From Nitrososphaerota archaeon (GTDB lineage Archaea > Thermoproteota > Nitrososphaeria > Nitrososphaerales > Nitrosopumilaceae): a stretch of 64,000 nucleotides of DNA. The first letter of the stretch is position 1; each line of letters opens with the position of its first letter. Both the position numbers and the translations under genes were made by a program. A model generated the notes under the pieces. That model ran no database searches and was not told the DNA's origin. It worked only from the letters and a program-made list of their open reading frames with translations. Where the stretch lies: positions 1 through 64,000 of the forward strand of contig VBPL01000040.1 in assembly GCA_005877205.1 (NCBI GenBank), given 5' to 3'. Below are positions 42,702 to 51,516 of the stretch, one piece after another.

Positions 42702-43325
42702 TTATGCTTTTGTTTTGGAAAGTCTCTTGTCTACTTCATCCCAGTTTACTACGTTCCACCAGGCGTTGACATAATCAGCTCGTCTGTTTTGGTACTTGAG
42801 ATAATAGGCGTGTTCCCAAACATCCAATCCCAACAAGGGAATCAGACCTTTGGTTCTTGGACTTGTCTGATTTGGCATTGTAGTAAACTCGACTTTTTTA
42901 CTTTGAGGATTGTATGTTAACCACCCCCAACCACTTCCTTGAATGGCAATGGTCTCTTTCGTGAATTTTTCCTTGAAGCTGTCAAAGCTACCAAATACTG
43001 AATTGACAGCATCTGCAATGTTTCCTCCTGGCTTTCCACCACCACTTGGTTTCATGTTGTTCCAGAAGAGAGCATGGTTTTCATAACCTCCGCCATGAAA
43101 ATTTACCGCACCTCTGACGTTTTCTGAAACTTTGTCCAAGCTCGTAAGTAACTTGGTTAGTTCCATATTTTGTAGTTCAGAACTCAGATTTGCCAATGCG
43201 TTATTCAAGCCATCAGTATATGCTTGATGATGCTTGGTGTGATGAATTTCCATTGTTCTAGCATCTATGTGTGGTTCCAACGCATCATATGCGTATGGCA
43301 CCTTTGGAAGTTCGTATTTTGTCAT
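42702..43325 (-). CDS. sod: Superoxide dismutase (Fe/Mn family)
   Basis: A 207-aa enzyme with metal ligands in HHTKHHQAYTDGLN (first His), GGGYENHALFWNNM (second His) and LDVWEHAYYLKYQNRR (Asp and His). GSGWGWL is present. Fe versus Mn cannot be decided from the sequence. It removes superoxide in the cytoplasm of an aerobic organism. Confidence 0.95.
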   Translation of the reverse strand: MTKYELPKVPYAYDALEPHIDARTMEIHHTKHHQAYTDGLNNALANLSSELQNMELTKLLTSLDKVSENVRGAVNFHGGGYENHALFWNNMKPSGGGKPGGNIADAVNSVFGSFDSFKEKFTKETIAIQGSGWGWLTYNPQSKKVEFTTMPNQTSPRTKGLIPLLGLDVWEHAYYLKYQNRRADYVNAWWNVVNWDEVDKRLSKTKA

Positions 43326-43389
43326 GAAATCTCCACGTCATTCTTGCCATTTATGGCTTTGGTTGCAAATGCATTTTATCTAGTGAATT

Positions 43390-45432
43390 TTGAGATACGT
43401 CGTGATCAATAGCTTATTAATTTTTTCTCTACCATTAATTTTCGGTGTTTTGTTCTTTGTTTCAGAATCTACAGAACAGAGGATGATTTTTCATCTTCCA
43501 AAAAGTATCGAACTGGTTGGCGTCACTTTTCCAAGAGAAAACGGGCTTGATGGTCAAGGAATCAAGATTGGAATCATAGATACAGGCATAGATTATGATC
43601 ACCCGGATCTGCATGGTTACGGTTCTTCTGGCAAAGTCCTAGGAGGATATGATTATGTCAACACTAGTGAGAAATCAAGAGATACTAACGGTCATGGTAC
43701 AGAGGTTGCTGGAATTGCAGCAGCTGATGGAAACTTTACCGGTATGGCTCCAAAATCGAAACTATTTTCATACAAGGTCTCATCTACCGGGGAATCCGTA
43801 TCATCTGACTATATTGTAAAGGCAATACAGCATGCCATCGACGACAAGGTCAATATCATAAACATCAGTTTAGGTGTCAACAGGACTAATGATGAGTTAG
43901 ACGACTCTGTGGATGAGGCAGTCAAAAATGGAATCATAGTTGTGGTTGCGGCAGGAAATAATGGACCTGACGAAAGCACAATTGGTAGCCCAGGAAAAGA
44001 CATCAATGCAATTACGGCAGGTGCCTCGTACAACAATATTACATCAAGTGTTGTAGCAACTTTTGAAGTAGGCAAAAAACAATTCGAAGTTCTTCCAATG
44101 CTTGGAACAAAACCATTGTCAGAATTAATCAAAGGCAAGGTAGTCTACGGCGGATATGGAAGAGCGAAAGATTTGGAAAATTTGGATGTCAAAGATGTCA
44201 TAGTGCTTGAAGAGCGAGGCAGCAACATCAAGGGTGAAAGGGTCTATTTTGCTGAAAAGGAAAAAAATGCCGCAGATAAAGGTGCAAAGGGTCTAATAAT
44301 ATTCAATAATCAAAGCGGAATATTTTTCGGCGAACTTTTTGTACCAAATTCCACATCAAACTACACTCCAAGAATTCCAGTCATATCAATGTCAAAAGAC
44401 GATGGCCTTAAGCTAAAAGCGATGTTGGAGAACAGTACTGTAGCTAATCTGGACATATTTTACCATCCTGATTTTGTTGCGCCTTTTAGCTCACACGGAC
44501 CAGTCTCTCCTTTTTACATTAAACCTGATCTCGTGGCTCCAGGTGTCTTTGTAAATTCTACAACATTAGGTGGAGCATACAATTTAACAAGTGGTACAAG
44601 CATGGCCGCACCTCATGTTGCAGGTGCTGCAGCATTACTCTTACAAAAGTATCCAAATCTAGATCCCGCATCTATTGCGTCTCTGCTAACTACAACCACA
44701 GATCCTGTCACTGACGCTTACAATAGTATTCTTCCGATCGAGGCTGCAGGAAGTGGTAGATTAAACGTGACAAGAGCATATGACGCCAATCTCATCATAT
44801 TACCACATAGTTTGGTCTACAACCTCTCATTTGAGAATACTTCTCAAACAAGATTGCTTCATTTACGTACTATTGATGGAACCATGTCACAATTAAAAGT
44901 GAGTTTCACATCAAGTGAGGCAACCCTAAACTTTGATTATTTGGTTTCAAATGATACAATAGACGCAAGAATTTCTGATGATGCAAAAAAGCCAGGCACT
45001 TATGATGGGTTTATTACCATAGAGGATTCAAAGACAGTCTACCGCATTCCTGTTGTTGTACATTTGACAAAGGGAAATCTCTTAACAACTGAAAAAGATG
45101 GCACTCTTTTGTTTTCAATTGATTATCCAGGTAAGTGGTCATATGCAAAAATTACTTTGACAAAGGCTGAAACACATGATGTTAGGATTACTTCTGTCAC
45201 ACCAGAAAAGACAGGTTCACTTCCAGTGTACGAAAAGGGAGAATATTGGGTTTTAGCTCAGATAAGTACCGGAAACGGAACTGATAATGCTTATCAAACT
45301 ACGAGAGTAAGTGAAATTACACAGAAGACAATTGATCTGGATTCATTTGGTCTTCCATCAAAACAAATTGCAATTATTTCTGTGATTCTTGCTTTGGTAG
45401 TTATTACTGGGTTTGTCTACAGGTGCATATGA
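43390..45432 (+). CDS. Secreted, membrane-anchored subtilisin-like protease (S8)
   Basis: A 680-aa protease. N-terminal signal peptide (about 5-26); catalytic D64 (GIIDTGIDYDHPDLHG), H102 (GHGTEVAGIAA) and S404 (SGTSMAAPHVAG). A protease-associated domain is inserted at ~225-355 between His and Ser. A beta-rich C-terminal part ends with a membrane helix (QIAIISVILALVVITGFVY), so the enzyme faces outward. No clear inhibitor propeptide is seen. The frame opens at TTG 43390; GTG 43402 would fit TATA spacing (GCATTTTATC at 43371). Confidence 0.94.
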   Translation: MRYVVINSLLIFSLPLIFGVLFFVSESTEQRMIFHLPKSIELVGVTFPRENGLDGQGIKIGIIDTGIDYDHPDLHGYGSSGKVLGGYDYVNTSEKSRDTNGHGTEVAGIAAADGNFTGMAPKSKLFSYKVSSTGESVSSDYIVKAIQHAIDDKVNIINISLGVNRTNDELDDSVDEAVKNGIIVVVAAGNNGPDESTIGSPGKDINAITAGASYNNITSSVVATFEVGKKQFEVLPMLGTKPLSELIKGKVVYGGYGRAKDLENLDVKDVIVLEERGSNIKGERVYFAEKEKNAADKGAKGLIIFNNQSGIFFGELFVPNSTSNYTPRIPVISMSKDDGLKLKAMLENSTVANLDIFYHPDFVAPFSSHGPVSPFYIKPDLVAPGVFVNSTTLGGAYNLTSGTSMAAPHVAGAAALLLQKYPNLDPASIASLLTTTTDPVTDAYNSILPIEAAGSGRLNVTRAYDANLIILPHSLVYNLSFENTSQTRLLHLRTIDGTMSQLKVSFTSSEATLNFDYLVSNDTIDARISDDAKKPGTYDGFITIEDSKTVYRIPVVVHLTKGNLLTTEKDGTLLFSIDYPGKWSYAKITLTKAETHDVRITSVTPEKTGSLPVYEKGEYWVLAQISTGNGTDNAYQTTRVSEITQKTIDLDSFGLPSKQIAIISVILALVVITGFVYRCI

Positions 45433-45434
45433 TA

Positions 45435-47093
45435 TTAGATCTGTGGCCCGGCGTCTCTGATTTCCTCTGAAACAGCGCCAAATTTCTCAAAGTTCTCAAC
45501 AAACATCTGGGCAAGCTTTCTTGCAGAAAGATCGTAGGCGTCCTTTTCAGACCATGTATTGCGCGGATTAAGTACCTCGGGTGGAACTCCAGGACATGTC
45601 GTTGGTACGTCAAAGTTGAAGATCTCATCATGTCTGTACCTTACGGTGTCAAGCTCTCCTGTGAGAGCTGCAGTTACCATCCTTCTTGTGTGATGGATAT
45701 TCATTCTCTTTCCTATTCCATACGGTCCACCTGACCAACCCGTATTAATGAGATATACTACGGTCTTGTATTTTGTTATCTTTTCTCCAAGTAATTTAGC
45801 ATATACTGATGCGTGTCTTGACATGAACGGAGCTCCGAAGCATTCTGAAAAAGTAGCTCTTGGTTCTGTAATTCCTCGTTCAGTCCCTGCAAGCTTACTT
45901 GTATATCCTGACATGAAATGATACATAGCCCCTTCTTTTGTCAATCTAGCAATAGGAGGCATTACACCAAATGCATCCGCAGTAAGGAAAATTATGACCT
46001 TTGGATTTCCACCCAAGCTTGGAATTACTGCACCTGGAATGTAGTCAAGCGGATATGCCGCTCTTGTGTTTTCGGTTATAATACCATCGTTAAAATCAGG
46101 CATTGCTTTTTTGTCGATTACGACATTTTCGAGCACAGCACCAGACCTTATTGCGTCCCAGATTTGTGGTTCAGCCTCTCTGTTTAGGTTGATACACTTT
46201 GCATAGCATCCTCCCTCAAAGTTAAAAATTCCTTTATCAGACCAGCCGTGCTCGTCATCTCCTATTAACATCCTGTTCGGGTCCGCGGATAACGTAGTCT
46301 TTCCTGTTCCCGAAAGTCCAAAGAATAGGGCTGTATTACCATTCTTGCCTATGTTAGCAGAGCAGTGCATTGGAAAGATTCCCTTTGGAGGTAAAATGTA
46401 ATTCATTACGGAAAACAAAGCCTTCTTTATCTCTCCAGCATATGGTGTTGCACCGATTAAGACAGTTTTCTTTGTGTAATTAAGAAGAATGAACACCTCT
46501 GTTCTTGTACCATCTACTTCAGGTGTTGCCTTGAAATCATTTAATGCAATAAGTGTATACTCTGGTTTGTGTGATTCAAGCTCAGCTGCAGATGGTCTAA
46601 TAAAAAGCTGTTTTACGAACAAGCTTTGCCATGCGTGATCAGTTATGATTCTAATCGGTAGCCTGTATTCTAGATCCGCTCCAACAAAACCATCAAAAAT
46701 GAAAATTTCCTTGTCTTCTATGTGTCTTTTCATTTTATCAAAGATTTTGTCAAATTTGTTCTCTTGGAATGGATGGTTAATCTTTCCCCAGTCTACAGAA
46801 TCATGAGTTTGCTCGTCATCTACGATAAATCTGTCATCTGGAGATCTGCCCGTATATTTACCGGTCCTGACCGAAATAGCGCCGTTTGCAGTCAAGACAC
46901 CTTCGTTTTTTTCTACAATAAGATCGATTAGTTTTTTGACTTGTAAGTTTCTGTGTATTTTCCGAGGCTTAATGCCCATTTCTTCCAACTGTGACACGAC
47001 TTGACGAGTTATTGCAGACTCCAAATCCTCTATCATCTGGTAAGTCGATTCGATATCAATTTCCTTATTATCTCTTCGGATCGCCCGCACCAT
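45435..47093 (-). CDS. pckA: Phosphoenolpyruvate carboxykinase (ATP)
   Basis: A 552-aa enzyme: GRSPDDRF, MHCSANIGKNGNTALFFGLSG with the kinase-1a P-loop GLSGTGKTTLS, and ADPNRMLIGDDEHGW with the metal-binding DDEHGW. It converts oxaloacetate to PEP for gluconeogenesis, needed when carbon is fixed through acetyl-CoA. The start is ATG 47093; a TTG lies one codon before. It is ATP- rather than GTP-type, the usual thaumarchaeal form. Confidence 0.96.
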   Translation of the reverse strand: MVRAIRRDNKEIDIESTYQMIEDLESAITRQVVSQLEEMGIKPRKIHRNLQVKKLIDLIVEKNEGVLTANGAISVRTGKYTGRSPDDRFIVDDEQTHDSVDWGKINHPFQENKFDKIFDKMKRHIEDKEIFIFDGFVGADLEYRLPIRIITDHAWQSLFVKQLFIRPSAAELESHKPEYTLIALNDFKATPEVDGTRTEVFILLNYTKKTVLIGATPYAGEIKKALFSVMNYILPPKGIFPMHCSANIGKNGNTALFFGLSGTGKTTLSADPNRMLIGDDEHGWSDKGIFNFEGGCYAKCINLNREAEPQIWDAIRSGAVLENVVIDKKAMPDFNDGIITENTRAAYPLDYIPGAVIPSLGGNPKVIIFLTADAFGVMPPIARLTKEGAMYHFMSGYTSKLAGTERGITEPRATFSECFGAPFMSRHASVYAKLLGEKITKYKTVVYLINTGWSGGPYGIGKRMNIHHTRRMVTAALTGELDTVRYRHDEIFNFDVPTTCPGVPPEVLNPRNTWSEKDAYDLSARKLAQMFVENFEKFGAVSEEIRDAGPQI

Positions 47094-47135
47094 CAAGAAA
47101 CGTATTTATTGTAAAATTCAGGCAGAATCCTTTAC

Positions 47136-47537
47136 ATGCCTATCAATAAAGAAGCTTTAGAACTTAGAAGAAAACTTGCTCAACGTAGGCCAGACTTCAT
47201 CAGACAAGAGAGTTGGAGATATGTCAGACTTGCAGAGAACTGGAGAAAGCCCAAAGGAATTGATAATCATCAACGAAAACAAAAGAAGGGCTGGCCAGCA
47301 CTAGTAAGAATAGGATATGGTGGACCTAAGATTGCAAGGGGATTGCATCCTTCGGGATATACTGATAATTTAGTTTACAATGTAAAAGACTTGGAAAAAC
47401 TTGATCCAAAAACAGATGGTATTAGGTTTGGTCACGGGGTAGGAAAAAAGAAGAGACTTGAGATCATATCAAAGGCAAAAGAGATGAACTTCAAGGTCTT
47501 CAACGCAAGGGTGTCAATAAGTGGTAGTAAATCTTAG
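47136..47537 (+). CDS. rpl32e: Ribosomal protein L32e (eL32)
   Basis: A 133-aa protein with FIRQESWRYVRLAENWRKPKG, KGWPALVRIGYGGPK and GLHPSGYTDNLVYN. Promoter-like GTATTTATT (47102-47110) is about 30 bp before the ATG. It overlaps L19e by 17 bp. In most archaea this pair lies inside the spc operon. Confidence 0.95.
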   Translation: MPINKEALELRRKLAQRRPDFIRQESWRYVRLAENWRKPKGIDNHQRKQKKGWPALVRIGYGGPKIARGLHPSGYTDNLVYNVKDLEKLDPKTDGIRFGHGVGKKKRLEIISKAKEMNFKVFNARVSISGSKS

Positions 47538-47970
47538 AACGAAAAGACAACTAGTCTCAAGAATTCTTCGAGTAGGCCTAGGTAGAGTAAAGTTTGATCC
47601 AGAGTATCTTGATGATGTTGCAGATGCGATTACGCGTGATAACATTCGCAGTTTAATTACTGCAAATGTTATTCAGATAAAGCCGATCAAAGGAACTTCA
47701 AAGGGTAGGGCATATTTCAAAAAGCTCCAGCGGCGTAAGCGTGGTACCAAACAAGGCTCAAAGAAAGGCAGCATAGGAGCTAGAGTAGGAAAAAAGGAAG
47801 TATACGTTAACAAGATAAGAGCGATGCGTTATCGGCTCAAGGTATTAAAGTCAAGAAAAGAAATAACAAATGAGAATTACTGGAAGCTTTACAAACAAGT
47901 TAGCGGAAACCAAGTAAGAAATCTTGCTCATTTACGTACTTTGATTGAAGAAGTACGTTCAAAAAAATAA
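47521..47970 (+). CDS. rpl19e: Ribosomal protein L19e (eL19)
   Basis: A 149-aa basic protein with NLRTKRQLVSRILRVGLGRVKF, DPEYLDDVADAITRDNIRSLI and the basic region KLQRRKRGTKQGSKKGSIGAR. The start is GTG 47521 inside L32e. Confidence 0.95.
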   Translation: MVVNLRTKRQLVSRILRVGLGRVKFDPEYLDDVADAITRDNIRSLITANVIQIKPIKGTSKGRAYFKKLQRRKRGTKQGSKKGSIGARVGKKEVYVNKIRAMRYRLKVLKSRKEITNENYWKLYKQVSGNQVRNLAHLRTLIEEVRSKK

Positions 47971-47971
47971 A

Positions 47972-48268
47972 TCAAAATCTATAAATTGTATCGGAATCAA
48001 GAATTTTTCCTTTCTTGATTTTTACTCCATCTTTTGCGAGCATTTTGGTTTTAACCCTTTGACCCCATGCATATCCTCCTACTTTTCCGCTTGACAAGAT
48101 AACTCGGTGACAGGGAATAAGAACAGGATATGGATTCTTGTTCATTATTCTACCAATAACTCTCTGGCCGTTTTTGAGTCCTACTGCTTTTGCAAGTTCG
48201 GAATAAGTTGTAACCTTGCCTCTTGGCACTTCCAAAAGTTTCTTGTATACTTTGTGTTCTAGATTCAA
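47972..48268 (-). CDS. ogt: Alkylated-DNA cysteine alkyltransferase (single domain)
   Basis: A 98-aa protein with only the active-site domain: VPRGKVTTYSELAKAVG, the helix-turn-helix GQRVIGRIMNKNPYPVLIP and the acceptor Cys53 in IPCHRVI. The N-terminal domain of Ogt/MGMT is absent, so it could be a minimal repair protein or an alkyltransferase-like one; because Cys is kept (not Trp), repair is likely. It overlaps the DtdA gene by 4 bp. Confidence 0.9.
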   Translation of the reverse strand: MNLEHKVYKKLLEVPRGKVTTYSELAKAVGLKNGQRVIGRIMNKNPYPVLIPCHRVILSSGKVGGYAWGQRVKTKMLAKDGVKIKKGKILDSDTIYRF

Positions 48269-49041
48269 ACTCTTATCAGCTCCAGCTCTGTTTTCTCAAT
48301 CAAATCAACCACTTTTTGTTTATTTGTACCAACCCCACTCCAATCAACTAGTGCAAATTTGGCTTCTTTATTCCGCTTCACTATGTGCGAAAAGATGTCT
48401 TCGTTCAAATTATCCAAGGCATGTTTTGGTATGACAGTTCCAAGAGCCAATTCCCCTTCAATTAGCTCCTTGTTAAATTTTTTGGGATAGTGGGTACCAC
48501 CAAAACAAATTGCCACATCGTGTATTTTTGGCTGTTCTAACATCTCGTCTACCACTATTGTGGCTACGCTTTCACATAATTTTTTGTCATTCCACTCCTT
48601 TCGTGTGGTGCCTATTTCTATGAATAGAGTAGGTTTACTTAGTGCAGTAGGGCCATGATGAGTCGCTTCAATTGTAATCTCAAATTTCGAGAAGACATTT
48701 CGCTTTTTCCAAAGGTGCTGCATGTATGACTTTTGTAGATATGGGTGGGGTATTGCCACCTGTCTTGGATTACCACCAAATTGAGCGTCTGCAAAGTTTC
48801 CGGTACTGTGACAAGTAAGTGCGAGCGTGCCACTCTCGGAGGCGTGTTTTGACAAAAAGACATAACCGTCATAGTTGTATTTTTCTTCAAGCCAATCTGC
48901 GGAAATTGCAGGGGTTGAGATGATTGCAAGATCAAAGTTTTTTCCACGGTAAACATCACCATTTTGTGTCATGTTTTTTGAGATAAATGAAGCCATGTTA
49001 GAACCAGCCGGATCAGATTGGTAGGCCACAAGCAACTGCAT
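48265..49041 (-). CDS. dtdA: D-aminoacyl-tRNA deacylase DtdA (archaeal type)
   Basis: A 258-aa DtdA/GEK1 family enzyme that removes D-amino acids from mis-charged tRNA. Family segments: LLVAYQSDPAGSNMASFI at the start, YVFLSKHASESGTLALTCHSTGN, TIEATHHGPTALSKPTLFIEIG and VAICFGGTHYPKKF. ATG 49041 is preferred over ATG 49098 because a TATA-like TTAATAAAG lies 25 bp upstream and the family starts at MQLLVAYQSD. Confidence 0.92.
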   Translation of the reverse strand: MQLLVAYQSDPAGSNMASFISKNMTQNGDVYRGKNFDLAIISTPAISADWLEEKYNYDGYVFLSKHASESGTLALTCHSTGNFADAQFGGNPRQVAIPHPYLQKSYMQHLWKKRNVFSKFEITIEATHHGPTALSKPTLFIEIGTTRKEWNDKKLCESVATIVVDEMLEQPKIHDVAICFGGTHYPKKFNKELIEGELALGTVIPKHALDNLNEDIFSHIVKRNKEAKFALVDWSGVGTNKQKVVDLIEKTELELIRV

Positions 49042-49049
49042 AAAATAAG

Positions 49050-49072
49050 AATTATAAATGCACTTTATTAAC
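49050..49072. promoter_or_regulatory. Overlapping divergent promoters of dtdA and secE
   Basis: ATTATAAATG (plus, about 26 bp before secE ATG 49081) and GTTAATAAAG (minus, about 25 bp before dtdA ATG 49041). The 39-bp gap holds both, so the two genes must be initiated on crossing promoters. Confidence 0.55.
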
Positions 49073-49080
49073 GTCCTCCA

Positions 49081-49260
49081 ATGGTAAACCCAAGACAAAT
49101 GTTAAAGGATATGGCCAACACAATTAAGCTTGCCAAAAAATCTGACAAGGACGATTATATGCAACATCTTAGACTAGTTCTTCTTGGAATCGCAACAGTT
49201 GGCGGTATAGGATTCATCATTCAGTTTACCTTTGCCGTAATCAATCTAGGACACAGATAG
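49081..49260 (+). CDS. secE: Protein translocase subunit SecE (Sec61 gamma)
   Basis: A 59-aa protein: an amphipathic cytoplasmic helix (MLKDMANTIKLAKKSDKDDYM) then one membrane helix (LVLLGIATVGGIGFIIQFTFAVINL). This is the archaeal SecE/Sec61 gamma layout that clamps SecY. Immediately before nusG, its usual neighbour. The alternative start is ATG 49099. Confidence 0.88.
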   Translation: MVNPRQMLKDMANTIKLAKKSDKDDYMQHLRLVLLGIATVGGIGFIIQFTFAVINLGHR

Positions 49261-49262
49261 GA

Positions 49263-49718
49263 TTGACACAGGAAGTAAAATCACATTTCTTTGCTGTTAG
49301 GACAACTGGAGGTCAAGAAAAGGTGGTGATGGGTCTTCTTGAGAATAGAATAAAACTAAAGAAATTAAACATACAGTCCGTTTTACTTTTGGAAAACCTG
49401 AAAGGGTATGTCGTAGTTGAAGCCATAGATGCAAATGCTGCCTTTGATGCCTTGCAAGGAATAAGGCACATCCGTGGCCAGCTTAGAGGAGAATTGCAGT
49501 TCAAAGATATAGAGGGTTATTTGATCAAAAAATCCACCGTATCAGAGCTTGTAGTAGACCAGATTGTTGAAATTATTGGTGGTCCATTCAAAGGCATGAA
49601 AGCTACCGTTACACGAATAGATCACGATAAAGAAGAAGCAACTGTGATCTTGCTTGATGCTCCATATCAGTTACCAGTTACTGTTGATGCAAATTATCTA
49701 AAACCATCAACTCAGTAG
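49263..49718 (+). CDS. spt5: Transcription elongation factor NusG/Spt5
   Basis: A 151-aa protein with a NGN domain (FFAVRTTGGQEKVVMGLLENR) and a C-terminal KOW domain (DQIVEIIGGPFKGMKATVTRI). It binds RNA polymerase with Spt4 and increases processivity. TTG start 3 bases after the secE stop. KOW glycine is retained. Confidence 0.95.
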   Translation: MTQEVKSHFFAVRTTGGQEKVVMGLLENRIKLKKLNIQSVLLLENLKGYVVVEAIDANAAFDALQGIRHIRGQLRGELQFKDIEGYLIKKSTVSELVVDQIVEIIGGPFKGMKATVTRIDHDKEEATVILLDAPYQLPVTVDANYLKPSTQ

Positions 49719-49756
49719 CAAAGGATTAAATTTACAGTGAAGGGGGAAGAAAAATT

Positions 49757-50239
49757 ATGGCAGAACTTCAAACTGTGTCGGCACTTGTAACAGGGGGTCA
49801 AGCAAATGCAGGTCCTCCCCTAGGTCCAACATTAGGTCCTCTTGGTGTAAACATTTTGCAGATAGTTAATGCAATCAATGAAAAAACCAAAGACTTTGAG
49901 GGAATGAAGGTTCCTGTAACCGTTACTGTCGACAAGAAAACCAAGCAATGGACAGTCGATGTCGGAATTCCTTCAGCGGCAGCTTTGATTCTAAAAGAGG
50001 CTGGACTTCAAAAGGGTTCTGGAACCTCTGGTACTACATGGGTAGGTGACATACCAATTGATGCCGTGGTAAAGGTTGCGAAGCTGAAAATAGACTCATC
50101 CTATGCACAAGATATAAAATCGGCTTCGAAGGAGGCTATTGGAACCTGTTTATCACTTGGCATAAAGATCAATGGAAAAAATCCAAAGGAAATAACCGCA
50201 GAAATAGACGCAGACAAATTCGATGATAAATTCAAGTAA
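49757..50239 (+). CDS. rpl11: Ribosomal protein L11 (uL11)
   Basis: A 160-aa protein of the GTPase-associated centre with GGQANAGPPLGPTLGPLGVN and KDFEGMKVPVTVTVD. It is 38 bp after spt5; a purine-rich GAAGGGGGAAG lies before the ATG. Confidence 0.95.
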   Translation: MAELQTVSALVTGGQANAGPPLGPTLGPLGVNILQIVNAINEKTKDFEGMKVPVTVTVDKKTKQWTVDVGIPSAAALILKEAGLQKGSGTSGTTWVGDIPIDAVVKVAKLKIDSSYAQDIKSASKEAIGTCLSLGIKINGKNPKEITAEIDADKFDDKFK

Positions 50240-50244
50240 TTAAC

Positions 50245-50697
50245 TCAAAGTGTATATGTAGGATCTTTATCTGTTCTTTGTAATTCTACAAAGGTTTCAG
50301 TGTTCTGTATCCCTTCTATCTTGCCTATCTTCTCAATGGCCACAGTATGAAGCTCTTCAAGATTCTTTGCCCTTAGAGTTATTAGAATATCAAATCTGCC
50401 GGTAACTTCTGATATCTCAATTACTTCGGGTGTCTTCATCAGGGCCTTCTGAATCTGGTCTTTAAGCTTCGGATCTCTGTTTATTCCCATTGTAGCCCTT
50501 ACCCCAATTCCAATGAGAGACTCATCTACTATTATAGTGAACTTTTTGATCAGTTTCTTCTTTATGAGCCTCTTTATTCTACTGTAAAGAACCGAAGTGT
50601 TTATTCCCAGCTTCTTTGAAAGGTTGGGAACAGAGACATTACCGTCTCGCGTGAGCTCGGTTATTATTTTCATATCAAGTTCATCAAATTTGTGCAA
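50245..50697 (-). CDS. Lrp/AsnC family transcriptional regulator
   Basis: A 150-aa regulator: N-terminal helix-turn-helix (DGNVSVPNLSKKLGINTSVLYSRIKRLIKK, here given by its ends) and C-terminal RAM ligand domain (GVRATMGINRDPKLKDQI, EISEVTGRFDILITLRAKNLEEL). The TTG start lies about 29 bp after TTTATTAAATAG, hence leaderless. It is placed within the L11-L1-L10 ribosomal region on the opposite strand and might sense amino acid supply. Ligand unknown. Confidence 0.93.
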   Translation of the reverse strand: MHKFDELDMKIITELTRDGNVSVPNLSKKLGINTSVLYSRIKRLIKKKLIKKFTIIVDESLIGIGVRATMGINRDPKLKDQIQKALMKTPEVIEISEVTGRFDILITLRAKNLEELHTVAIEKIGKIEGIQNTETFVELQRTDKDPTYTL

Positions 50698-50827
50698 CTT
50701 TGCGACTACTTTTTGTTACTATTTAATAAATGTAAGTTCTATTTCTCAAGGTTGTGTTCCTAGGACAAATTAGATGATACGAAAATCTTTAGGTGATAAT
50801 TCTTTCCCGCACACTTGCGCTAAACGA

Positions 50828-50836
50828 TTTTAAATA
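50828..50836 (+). promoter_or_regulatory. TATA box of the L1-L10 operon
   Basis: TTTTAAATA is centred 27 bp before ATG 50859, consistent with a leaderless L1 transcript. Confidence 0.6.
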
Positions 50837-50858
50837 GGCTTTCAGAAACCCTTTCGTA

Positions 50859-51515
50859 ATGATTGCCGAATCCCAGATAGCTCAGATGATAAGTGATGCC
50901 AAGAAGAGTACAAAGGAACGGAAGTTCAAGCAAGCTGTAGAGATGATCATGGTTTTCAAGGATATTGACGTAAAGAAAGGATTTGCAATAAATGAGACCG
51001 TTCAACTTCCAAAAAAGATGAATCAGCCAGCTTCCATATGTGTAATAGCATCAGGAGATCTTGGCTTGAAGGCAAAGAGCGCAAATGCAGACAAGGTTGT
51101 AGATGGAACTCAACTTGCGCAAGTTGGCGCAAACAAACGTGAATCACGCAAACTCATTAATGGTTATGATTTTTTCCTCGCAGATACACAACTTATGGCT
51201 AATGTAGGTAAGACATTAGGTCAATTCATGGGTCCAAGAGGAAAGATGCCAACACCAGTACCATTTAATGCTCCAATTGATTCCATTTTGGATAGATTTA
51301 GATCTTCGATTAGAGTAAGACTGAGAAATTCTCTTTCTGTTGCGTGCAAGATAGGTGATGAGACAATGTCAGATGAAGATCTACTAGCTAATGCAAATGC
51401 TGTAATTAGTACTGTTGAGAAAAAACTACCAAGCGGAGACAAGAACATAAAGAAAATCATGGTAAAGACTACCATGGGAAAGATAGTTAGACCGGTACAA
51501 GCAGGAACGAAATAA
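50859..51515 (+). CDS. rpl1: Ribosomal protein L1 (uL1)
   Basis: A 218-aa protein with RKFKQAVEMIMVFKDIDVKK, QFMGPRGKMPTPVPFN and SVRVRLRNS-like SIRVRLRNSLSVACKIG. It forms the L1 stalk. In other archaea L1 represses its own operon; no L1-binding mimic is evident in the very short leader. Confidence 0.95.
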   Translation: MIAESQIAQMISDAKKSTKERKFKQAVEMIMVFKDIDVKKGFAINETVQLPKKMNQPASICVIASGDLGLKAKSANADKVVDGTQLAQVGANKRESRKLINGYDFFLADTQLMANVGKTLGQFMGPRGKMPTPVPFNAPIDSILDRFRSSIRVRLRNSLSVACKIGDETMSDEDLLANANAVISTVEKKLPSGDKNIKKIMVKTTMGKIVRPVQAGTK

Positions 51516-51516
51516 A

